A program made the position numbers and the translations under genes. Source: Biomphalaria glabrata (lineage: Eukaryota > Mollusca > Gastropoda > Planorbidae). Taken from it: 64,000 bases of DNA. The notes beneath the pieces were generated by a model that did not search any database, had not been told where the DNA came from, and saw nothing but the letters and a program-made list of their open reading frames with translations. The DNA lies in assembly GCF_947242115.1 (NCBI RefSeq), contig NC_074713.1, forward strand, positions 6,824,001-6,888,000, read 5' to 3'. Positions 24,401 through 36,400 of the stretch are shown piece after piece (the first letter of the stretch is position 1; every line of letters begins with the position of its first letter).

Positions 24401-27400
24401 AATATTCCATCTAGCCATTATCATCATGTTCAGAAGCAGCGCAAATTATGAAACTTCTGAAAAATTTTTACTTTTTTCTGCACAATATCATTTTTTTTAT
24501 TATTTTTGTTTCTGCTTTCATATATGTTTAACAAGTTAGTTGCATAAAATTATGTTTACTTTTGTCTGTTAGTTGCATAAAATTATGTTTACTTTTGTCT
24601 TCTTCGTTTCCTTCACATAAGTGTTAATTGCCAGTGACTTCATATGGGCTTTTTTAGTCCTATGTCTGTTATATTAAAAAAAAGGGGGAAATAAATAAAA
24701 AATGCTCAGCTTATTGGGGTCCTAAATATAATGTTGAACATTTGCAATGATCAAGTAAGAGGAAGAAAGGATTGTGTGCTATTCCAAAGGTGTTTATCTG
24801 AGTCTTTGTATGTGTAGTACTTGAGTAGTTTAAAAGAGCTTTCAAAGTTTCACAAACTTGAAAGGTTCTTTTATTGGGGGGGGGGGGCCTGGACAGTCAT
24901 ACTGGATGCTGCTAGGCAATCGAGTCTGTTCGAATCGAAGGTCTGTGGTCCGAGTCTTCCTCTGGGATTATCCATTTTTCTCCATATTTTCCTCATCTTC
25001 TTCTCTCAATAACCTTTGTACCTACTTGCTGCTATTATGTTAGACATGACATGAAATGCTATAGTTGTATTTCTTCTCATGGAAGAAAAAAAAGATAGCA
25101 TGATTTTTTTTCAAATGGTTTCATTGTTTTGATTTACTGCATGCATGACAGTTCAAATGTTATTCTACAGTAGAGGAGGATGAAGTATTATTAAACTGAG
25201 CATACATGAAATAAGTTGAATTAGAACAGTCATATAATTTTTCAATAAAATTTAACAATGATTTTAAAAAAAAAGAGAGAAATAGACCTTAAAATGTGAA
25301 AAACAAATGATAAAGTAACTTGAAAGAAAAACAATTTTATCTTAGAAATTCTTTTCCTTCTATAATTGCTTGATATTTTTATTGCAACAATTTATTCTAA
25401 AAATGCAGAAGTTCTCGATTAATTTCAGCATTATTTACACACAAAAAATGTTTAGAAAACAGCTTAGCTAAGATTCAAAAAAGAAAATAAAAGCATCAAA
25501 TGCATTATCTATGGAAGTTATATGAATTTAAAAATAAATGTCTTTACTTTCAGGAGCTGAGCTCAGCAGGGATCACTGAATTAGAAACATCTGACAAAGC
25601 TGTATTTCTAAGATTATTCCCTGAAGTTCAAATTTCTGATAAACTGGTAGGTCTACTGTTTTAATCACTGGCATGTACTATTTTTAGCGGCCCCCGTAAG
25701 GGGAAAAAGCCGCTATTAGGTTTGTGCAAAATGTCCGTCTGTCCGTCTGTCACACTCAGATCTCGAAAACTAGAAGAGATATGAAAAATATTATTTCATC
25801 ATTAAATCCGGCTTGAAAAGTTTAGGTGCAACGGCTACTTTTGGTTTTCTAAAAGCAAACCGTTTAATTTATAAAATTAATTATGCAAGCGATTTTTTCA
25901 TAAAAATACACCAATTCTAAAACAATTATGTAAATGTAAGGGAGGCAATGTTACAATATGCCAACAAAGATGGACAATTTTTGTGTATTTTCAGTATCAC
26001 TAAGTCAAATATATTTTTAAAATGTACAGGAAATGTTTACAAGAAATACAAATAATAGTTAAAGACGTTTTTTCTGGTCAACTAGCTGCTAAAATTAAAA
26101 GAAAACATTTCTGTTTGTTTATAAAGGCTAATAATGCACTTTGTATGTAAATATCACGCACATTTTTTTAAATGGATTTTTTATGCAACGATTTTCGTGC
26201 AGTAGCGTAACGTCGCAACATGATCAGGTGCTAAACCAATTCCTTAAATTTTTTTTAAAAATCAGATTTTATTTATTTTTTGTTTAGTGCCCCCATCCGA
26301 ATAAAAGAAGCTTATTTTTGTGCGTTTTGTCTGTTGGTCGGTCTGTCCGTCACGATTAGATTTAAAAAACTAGAACTCTAAAAGCTATTGAAAATCTGAT
26401 TTACCCTTTAATGTTCCTCCCATCTCAATAGTTTTAAGTATCTAAAATTGATTGTTCCGGATTTTTTTGTGCAAAACTAATCAACGCCAACAAATGTTTG
26501 TTTGCTCTTCTAACTTATATTACATTCAATTTCCATGCTTAAACGTTGCAAAAACACATTATCAATAATATGTTGTTCCGTTTTTTATGTAAATAGCATA
26601 TTAATGCTAAATCATAATCTCTATACTGACTTATATTTCATTAAGTGTAAAAATGTTCCGGATATTGTTTTATAAATCATGAATTATGCCTAATGATTGT
26701 TTGAAATCGCATAAGGCTTTTAAAAAAAGTAATTTACTAGAATTGATTACTGAAAATTACTTTTTAGACATTTAATTTTCTTGTAAAACATAACATAGAA
26801 GTTTTGTAATCGTAAAGAAAGTTCCGGATTTTGTTTCTTACAAATCGTCGCCAGAAATTTCCGAATTTATTTAAAAATCTACTAACGCCAAATAATTGTT
26901 TGAACTCCCTCTTCTAATTAATAAACAAATAATCTTCTCATTTACGAAATAATGTTTTTACGGATTTTTATGAAAAATATTTTAACTCACTACTCTCTTA
27001 CAGTACATTTAACTTTCTACCTAAAACATTAAAAAATCTAATTATCGTTAATATTATGTTCCGATTTTTAAGGAAAACAGAATCCAAACACCAAAGTAAG
27101 GTATGAAAATCTCTCCACGTGGTTGTAGTACATCTAATTTTTATACGAGACCATCCAAAAAATTTAATTAACGGTATTACATTTATCTGAAATTCTCTTT
27201 TTCTTTTACTATTTATACAAACATCCGGAACAATCTATTATATAAACTTTTCAATTGTGTTCATACCTAAAAATTATTGCGATGTTTTGAAACGTAAAAT
27301 AAAGGTTAATCAATTTTTAATAACTTTTAGTTGTTTTTTTTTATATCAAGATAACGGACAGACCGACTGACAGACAAAACGCAAAAACAATGTGGCTTTG

Positions 27401-30400
27401 ATCCTTTTTAAATAATATCTATTAGAACTCAGTGCACCAATGTCTATGAACCCTCGTTAAATATCTCGTGTAAATAAAGACATTTTTTTTTATGGTACCG
27501 GTACTAGCCTATTGTGAGGTAATGGAATTTTTTTTCTTTGACGTCATATGAATGGACTCTTTAAATGTAATGTTAAAAGAACGCACTCGGTGCACCAATG
27601 TCTATTAACCCTCGAAAAAATTGCTTGTATTAATGAAAACATATTTTAGTCTAACTAAGCCGTGTGACGTAGTGTTTTTTTTTCCTTTGACGTCACATGG
27701 AATGAATTCTTTAAATGAAATGCTAAAAGGACGCACTCGGTGCACCAATGTCTATGAACACTCGAGAAATGGCTCGTGTTGATAAAGGTGATTTTTAGTC
27801 TAGCTAGGCCTTGTGACGTAGTGTTTTTTTTTTCCTTTGACGTCATATGGAATGAATTCTTTAAATGAAATGCTAAAAGAACGCACTCGGTGCACCAATG
27901 TCTATGAACACTCGATAAAAGGCTCGTAATGATGAAGGCGATTTTTATTCTAGCTAGGCCGTGTGACGTAGTGTTTTTTTTTCCTTTGACGTCATATGGA
28001 ATGAATTCTTTAAATGAAATGCTTAAAGAACGCACTCGGTGCACCAAAGTCTATGAACACTCGATAAATGGCTCTTATAGATGAAGGCGATTTTTAGTCT
28101 AGCTAGGCCGTGTGACGTAGTGTTTTTTTTTTCCCTCTTACGTTATATGGAATTAATTCTTCAAATGAAATGAAAAAAGAACTCGGTATAGTAATGTTTA
28201 TTAAGCCTCGTTATGTGACTCGCGTTTAAAAAAGGAATGATATCTTGATTTAGATCTAATCTAGATTTTTTAAACTAGATCTAGATTTTTATTACAGTAT
28301 ATCTAGATCTGGATTTATATTCTTATTAAAATTATTTTAGAGTCTAGATCTAGAATTTCTAGATCTAGTTTAGACTAAAATAGACTAGATTAAGATGTAG
28401 AATTTCAATTTCTAAACTTAAAGTGTAAAAAAAAAGTGTAGATTTTCATTTCCGAACGTTTTGATCAATATTGTAATGTTTTAATATACTAAAACTAATC
28501 TACTATTTTTTTATTAAATTTAAATTTACGGCAAATGAATCTTTGAAACATTATTACTTTTGACCATCGGATGGCTGCCTGGTCGTGCGGTTTGCGCGCT
28601 GGACTGTCGTCCAGATTTATGGATGGCCCAGGGTTCAAACCCTGCCCGCTCCCATCCCCCGTCGTCCTGCGGGAGGTTTGGACTAGGAAGTAATTATCTT
28701 CAACTCTGAAGGAACATCCGAAACGTGTAAAACATTTTACATCAAAATTAAATCACCTCTTGAATATTATTTGCGAATATGCAGATCCGACAGGGATCCG
28801 ACTTCGACGGGGGCCGCCTCTGAGTTTGTGTAACACAAACTCTCTTTGTAATCTTGTATATGATTGTTTTCTTTGTTAGTGATATGTTTATATAAGTATA
28901 TATTTAGTTATAGATTTTGAGAGTTGTTTTTTTTTTATACATAACAGAGCCACAAAGAATGGGTTGTCGCTTTTGAAAAGCAAGCATTTAAAAAACTTCA
29001 GAATGTAAGTATTTCTTTCTTGTTTCCTTATTTAAAAAATACCTAATTAGCCTTAACATTAATTTAATTCATGCATCGAATATTGTCTTGGCATAACTAA
29101 GATATAGCAATTGTTCATAAAAATTTAATTAAAACTCGAAATATTAATCAGAAGTTTGTTGCTCTAAATCTTCAGACAACTGATGCCAGTAAAGTGTCAG
29201 TTTTGGAGAAGGAAAATGTACAACTAAAGAATGAAATAACAGGGTTGAAAAATACATTAAGTGAAATGGTAAGATAAATGGTCTTGACTTGTGTGAATTT
29301 AATACATAGGGTTATGATTTAATGTCACATCTGTGCATTATCTATATTTGGAATATAAATATTATTTTCATTCCTACTAGCTATCAGTCCGAATTGACTC
29401 AAGGATAGTAGATACTAAAAATAAAATTACTTGTTATAATTACTGTTCCATACTCTTCATTGCTGAATTAATTTTATACATTTTTAAACTTCAGACCTCT
29501 AAAGCTGAATCATTACAAAAATTAGAAGCTGAAATAGCTAATTTGAAATCCAGTCAGTCTTCCTCTTTACAAGTAAGTATGACTTAACATTAATTAAAAA
29601 ATACCAGACAATAATATACTTTAAAAAGCCACATTATGTATTTTCTATGATGTTGGCATTGATCAGTTTTTAACAATCATAGTAGCACTAGTGAATCACA
29701 CATTGGTCAGTTTTTGACAACCTTGGTGGCTTTCAGTGGATATTTTTTGACAACCATTGTGGCATTTGGAGGTGCAGTTGCTGAGTGGTTAAGTGGGGAG
29801 AGGGTCCTGGGTTTAAATCCTGGTGAAAAATGGGATTTTACATTTCGGGATGTTTAGGGCACCGCTGAGTCCACCCAGCTCTAATGTGTACCTGACATTA
29901 GTTGGGTTAAAGTAAAGGCGGTTGGTCATTGTGATTGCCCCAGAAACAGATGACCTTTACTATCATCTGCCCTATAGATCGCAAGGTCTGAAAAGGAAAC
30001 TTTAGTACTCTTTTTTTTTTTCTTATGATCTCCTTCAGTGGATAAAGTATTGATCAGTTACATGAGGCATTCAGCGGATCAGCATGAACAGATTAAAACA
30101 ATTTTGTCAATTTCATTTGGAAGTTTAAAAAAAAGAAGCTTGAGAAAAGCACATTTAGTAGCAGTATTATTGTATTTATTACTGGTTGTAATTATTTTCA
30201 TAAGTGAATACCTCTCTTCTTTTTACACAGGCTGATTCAGAAAAGTATCTTCAATTAGAAAATGAAAACTTGCGGTTAAAGTCAGAAGTTGAAAATTATC
30301 GAAGTATAGTTTCAGAAACTGTGAGTCCCTAACATGTGTTGTCAAGTTTTAGTATGTACTATTTACTTATGTTGTAAATGTGCCTGATTGATATTTTAAT

Positions 30401-33400
30401 TCTGTTTTTAGGAGAACAAACTTCATCAGTTAGAAAAGACGATAGACGCTGAGCAGAAAAAATGGCAAGAAGAGCTGACCCAAGCCAAATCAGCCGCCAA
30501 ACAAGTAATTTGAAATAATACATACACACCACTTTTATTGGACTAGTTTTCACTTAATTACAATGAAATTCCTTTGACAGCATGCAATTGGTTTTCATTC
30601 TTAGAGCATTAGATGGAAACATTGTATTTTTAATTAAATATTTGTTTTTATCTTTTATTTTGAAGGACACTAGATCATTAGAACAAGTCAAAGTACTTGA
30701 CGCTGTCGTATCTCAACAAGCTGGCCAAATAGAGGAATATAGAAAAGTTTTAGCTGCTTCTGTAAGTGTTGCCAGCTCATTTTTGCCAATTACTTTATTT
30801 AGATGCAATGACAACTTTTTGACTTCTGTAAGTGAACCCTTTTGTTTTTAAAATGGAAACGCAAACTATTTTTTCAAATACATTTACCATCACTTTTGTA
30901 GAGCAGTATGTACTATTAATAGTAATGATAGGAGTTGGCACCAATAACGGGAAATTGTAATTTTGTTTTGTTGTGTCAAAATAATGTTTTATTTATATCT
31001 TATCTCTATCTACTTGTGTTTTCTGGTGCACTAGCTACTACTGGTGTATTGAAATGTTGGTTAAAAAAAAAAAAAAAAAAGAACACATACAAGTTAATAG
31101 GCACTAGTCGGTGTTATTTGTTAACAGAACACATGTACCCATACTTTCTCGAAAATAGTCGAGTCTTAATCCCTTAAGACCCCTAACCAAAGGGCAAGAT
31201 GTCTTCCATAGGTCTTGAATGGGACATTGGCTCTTTACAGGCACTTCTTTCTAGAGGTCTACCTTCAACTAGATCACTATTGAATCACATCCATTGAGTG
31301 GGTGCATGACCTATTGAGTCCTACAATATACCACAGCTAACAACTAGTAGGCTGCTACCACAGTGGGAACTGTGATGGATCCGATGTGTGCATTGTACTT
31401 AGCACCTTGAAAGTGGAGGGAAGGGTTGGTGTGGTTCCTTTTTCCTGTTTGACTATTGGTTTCCTCTTGGAAATGTTTCCACTAGGTGGCCTTAATGTGG
31501 ACAGGAAAAGATTTCACGCACCAGATATGGACAAAAATTTGTCTATTTTCTCTTTGCTGTATGTTGATAATGTATAGCCTGGCCGTATCAAGCAGGTCCT
31601 CATGCTATTGGTGTGAGTGATGGCATGTTATCATGTACATTTAAATGTACGTTTTGTATGGTTGGTGATAGCACTATGTTTGATACTTCACATTTGATAA
31701 TTTCAAATATTTTATGCTGAAAAACTCAAAATCTGCTTATAAGTTGATGTAATTGTTTTTTATTTTTGTTTTGGTTTAATTGGATATAGTTTTTAAAAAC
31801 TGATTTGGTAATAAAATGCTGTTTTAGGCAATAAAAAAGTCACACACATTTATTTCGAACAGATTCAAATGTTCTTGTACAAAATCTTTCTAATTACATA
31901 ACTGGCCTAAATTATCAAAATTGACATGTATTTTTAAAAAGTCTGAATTCTAAAAAGGGACCCATCCCTTTTTTTTTTTAAATTAATATTTTGATTTTTA
32001 TAGCAAAACATTACTTACAACAAATCATACTTAAAAAATGATTTGAACCTCTTTAGTTGGACTTTAAGTTTTAAATATAAATTAAAAAAAAATGTTTTTA
32101 GAATCTGTTATTCAGTTTTATAAATTCTAATATTATAACAGTCTGAAAATTATATATATTAAATAGTCTTAGTTTTATTTTTCGATTGAACACGTAAATA
32201 TTAAATAAAAGATTTTATTCCATAAAACACATATCTAATTACTATTTGTCTACGCTTTTAATCATCAAAATGGAGTCCTTTTTATTTTGCATGCTTTTTG
32301 GGCATTGACTTTATTTGTCCCCCACCTTACTTCCAGGCCAGTAGATTAGTCGAGTTGGAAGAGAAAGTCTCAAGTGAGGAGAAGTCATGGCAAGATAAAT
32401 ATTCATCATTACAGTCCCAACTCCATCAGGTACTTAGAAGAGGAGGACTATTTGTTGTTGTATACTTTACATTCTTGTAGACCTTGGCTTTATCTTGATA
32501 ACATTTTGGTGTTAGGGCATAATGTACCAGATTGTTTTTCAACTTTATTATTTTTTAATTCATCTACAAATCCAAATCTGTCAGTTCCTATTTTCATCCA
32601 TCTTATTTAATTAGTACAATTAAATTTCAAATGTAAAGTTATACTTCAAATATTTATATACTTTGAATAATAACATCATCGTTTTATAACTTTCAATCAT
32701 TGTGTTATGATGTCTAGTTGTACATTTCTTTTTTTTTTTTTTACAAAATCTTATATCAGGTCAGTCTTGTCTGGTAAAAAGTGTGTACACATTTTTTCTC
32801 CCACACCCAATCTTGGATCAAGCTGAAATTGTGCACAATTATTTCTTTTACATGCCAACACAAGAATAAAAAAAAACAACCAATTAGTTAATTAAGTAAT
32901 GGTAATTAATTATTTTGTTTGGTATCTCAAACAAAAGAAAGAAATTTTAATTGACTGATAAGGTGGTATAATTTGAATTAGTCCCCTCTATTGTTTGTAG
33001 AAAGAAAGTTTGTAAAGAACTCTGAAACCTATGTTCATAAGCATCTCCCTGGTACAGTGGTTACCCTATTGGCTTGTTGAGGCCTTAGCCCTTGAGTTCA
33101 ACTTCAGGTCCCTCGCTTTTTAAAAATAAATACATTTAAAAAAGTAATCACCCAAATACCCCCCTTCTTTCTACACAAAAACTATTGGTAAAAATATTTC
33201 TAATCGCACAGATTTATTATTGTTAGTCTAGATCTATTATAAATATAATTACATGGCTGATCCAAACAAATTGATACAACTACACTTAATATAAGGTTTT
33301 TTATTTTTTTTTAAATAGTATTTTACTTGTTTGAATTGTAGTTTTAAGAACATTAAAAAAAGTGTAATTTTTTAAAAATACAATTTTAGATTTTATTTTT

Positions 33401-36400
33401 CAAAACTTGTCCGCTTAATTTTTTTTTTGCTTATCTTTGCAAGATTTCATTTTCAGCTTGTATGACTAAATGTTAAAATGATTATTTCCAGACAAAAGAT
33501 CAGCTATCACGTTTGAAGCCACAGACAGAGGAACAGGGCAGTCAAGAGGTAAATGTTGAACTTTGTGTCTTATGGATTCTTAACGTGACTACTTTGATGC
33601 TTGCTGTGCGTTATTGTATAAATACTTGATTTCTGTTGTCAAAGTATTCAATAGAAGTAGGAGATCAAAGCATTTCATTAAAGCACTTTCACAAAGTACT
33701 AATTGCTGTCTTCTTCATGAGCCCATGAAGGTTTAGGTTTCTCAAATAGACTTAATATAATTGTACTTGGCACTCATATATATTTGCATATGCCAGTATT
33801 TCTCAGCATTTTCATTTCTAAAAAAAAAATATGTTTGCTTTTGAAGCTTTGTCCACTCATCAAAATGTTTCTTGAGCAGTCTAACTAGTTTGCCAAGTAC
33901 CCCTATTGATTGAGAAATGCTGGCAGGTTTCACAACACGGTAGTAATGATGTAAATTTTCCTTATGTACAGTCAAACCATATATGCAGCTTGTTTGTATC
34001 AAACTAGATTTTGTATGTTTTAATTTTGGTTTCTATTAGAATCAAATAAGATTGGCTTTAAATAATAACATTAAAATGATATAACCTAGGTTGGATATAT
34101 TAAAGGTTTGATTGTATATATCTTATTTATCTGGTTTATATAGTGTATATAACAAAAACATTCTTCTTTATAACTCACATAAGTAAGGGAAAGTGATTAC
34201 CTTCATCTTCATGTTTAGTTTAGTTTGTGTAGTTGTAGTATGTCCTGTATTTAGATCTCATTAGATTTTAGCTTCCAGTAGATGTCTTGTAGTCACACAA
34301 ACATACAATAAGTTATCAACTCATTCTACCTATGTTATGTAAGCTATCAACAAGTTTTGGTTTGTTATTAAATATTTTTTGTCTTTAATACAAGCACTCT
34401 ACAGTGTTGCACTGAATGTTTGTTTTTTTCATATTTTCCTTAAGCACTTATCTTCAGAATACAGAACAGAATGTCAAAATATGTCATTTTGTTTCATGCA
34501 TGACTTCCATAAACAGCAAGAATCCTCATTGTCATATGTTTACTTTGTTTGATTTTTTAATCTTTAGATGTCTTTTTTATTGCTGAATCATTTTGAAATG
34601 AACCCTCATCCTGTTCTGCATTCTGAATTTGTTATATTTACTTTATTTTTTCTGTTAACTACATAACATCATGTGATAGGAGACATTGCTTCTGATTCCT
34701 TGGACTGAAACTCTTGTAATGTAAATATTTTGTTGTGGCGGGTCATTCAGCATAGGCTGCAATTGTCAGCAGCTTTTTCTTAAAAGTTTTTCTTCTCAAT
34801 CCATCAATTAGCTCTAAATATCTGAAATGGCTTCTTCACTTGTGATTGAAACCAATTTTGTTTACTTAGTCAAAGAAATCGTGACTAGTTAAACCATAAA
34901 AGTAAGATTCATTGCAGGCATTATGAAACAGTTTTGTAAGTAGGCAACAGTTGGGAATGGGTTTGTTTTCCTCACTCATCTCAATAGTAAAATATTTCTT
35001 TAAGTTTTGGACATATTAGTCAACTATTTTGTGTAAAATATAAAGAGAATGTCTTCATCTTGTTTCAGTTTTCAATGGAATAAACAACTTGAAGTTATAG
35101 ATTTTAGTACAATTGTGTTTTTTGTTTTATAGGCTTTTATGTCTATAGGCGGAATGAACCATAATCTATTCAACAACTGAAGGAGCAAATATAAGAATAG
35201 CATGATTGTTCTTGGTTCATTCTTAGCTTCCAGTGTGCCAATTGAATCTTAGGTTTTTACATTGACATTGGCATTTAAAATCATTAAGTTTTTAAACTAG
35301 TTTTTCTTTTATTCCTAATGTTTTGATTAGTGTTGGAGTCTTTAATTTCATCTGACAAGTGTTCTGGCTTATTTAGGATCTTTCAGATTTGTGCTTTGCT
35401 TATCACTGTGTAGAGAAAAGTCTGACCAATATAGTAGATGAGGTAATGATAGATGAGTTTAGTCTACCTCTTTCCATTCCTTTCAGTTTTGTTGCATGTC
35501 TGTTCTGACAATTACTTAATTCCTCATTGACTATTGGAACTAAGGATGTGACAACTTAATAGGTACAGGGCTCCACTTGTAACAACCAGTCACACTAGTA
35601 GGTGAAGAGGCGATTAATTTGCCAGGCATTTATACTTAAAATTCAATTGTTATTACTTGTAGCTTTTTTTTTTTTATTAATCTAAATCTTTGCTTTCCTT
35701 AACTATTCAATAACAACTATTGACTCTCTCAATGTTTCAAAATGGTAAGCATTAGAGTCCACCCAGACTTACACTCACTAATATTGAAGCCAGGGTTCTT
35801 GTTTAAAATGGAAATGAATCAATCTAACCTGTTGAATAAGGTTCATGTACTGTTTAACAAAGTAGGTTAGGGTCAGTGGCTACTTAGTCTTCAAGTAATT
35901 GTCAGACATGAACTTTCCCCTTCCTCAGCATGAACATTTATTGTTTAGAAAGGACAAACATGAGACATCCCTTTTTGAAACATTCCAAGGTTTTATTCTA
36001 CTTTTTTTTAGATTTTCAGTCATGGTGAAGGGATTTTGTGTGTATGTGTTGTTCTTGTTGTGGTGGAGGGATTTCCAATTCTTTTCTTGTGCTGTTTTAT
36101 TTGACCTTAACAAATAGCTTTCTAATACAATTAGAAGCATTCTAAAACATGAGATTAAATAAGTATGCTTAAACATTATTGGATTAGTTACTATTTGGTT
36201 TTAGTAAGATTTTACCTGTATGGTATCCACCATGTTACAGCATAGAACCAGTAGATTGGTTTTTGTACTTTTGGACCTAGTTGTGTGCATGTCTAGATTT
36301 CAAATTCATAAGTGGTATACATTGCTTTGAGATTGGTCCATGTAAAGAGTTCTACTAACTGAAGCCTTTTCTTCTTTAACAGTTGCAATTGAGGATAGTC

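Larger units (their letters stand above)
25687..28817 (+). mobile_element. 3.1-kb composite element with GCGGCCCCCG inverted ends
   Basis: It starts GCGGCCCCCGTAAGGGG and ends CGACGGGGGCCGC, so the terminal 10 bp are exact inverted repeats. The left end itself folds (GCGGC...CCCC/GGGG...GCCGC), and just beyond the right end lies the hairpin GAGTTTGTGTAACACAAACTC (within 28822-28842). From left to right it holds the TTTGTGCAAAATGTCCGTC block, a nested inverted structure (26285-27410), a ~150-bp tandem array (27421-28230), an AGATCT-rich stretch and a tRNA-like arm. No transposase is recognisable. It lies wholly inside intron 25647-28947 of the RRBP1-like gene. The 0.93-kb copy at 9963-10894 shares both ends. 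Confidence 0.55.

Noticed and set aside
27655-28047. 130-codon minus-strand frame with repeated HRHWCTECVLLAFHLKN
   Set aside because: It only reflects the ~150-bp tandem repeat, whose period happens to be near a multiple of three.
33046-33118. Functional tRNA gene
   Set aside because: Box A and B resemble a tRNA but the stems do not pair properly; a SINE head or pseudogene is more likely.
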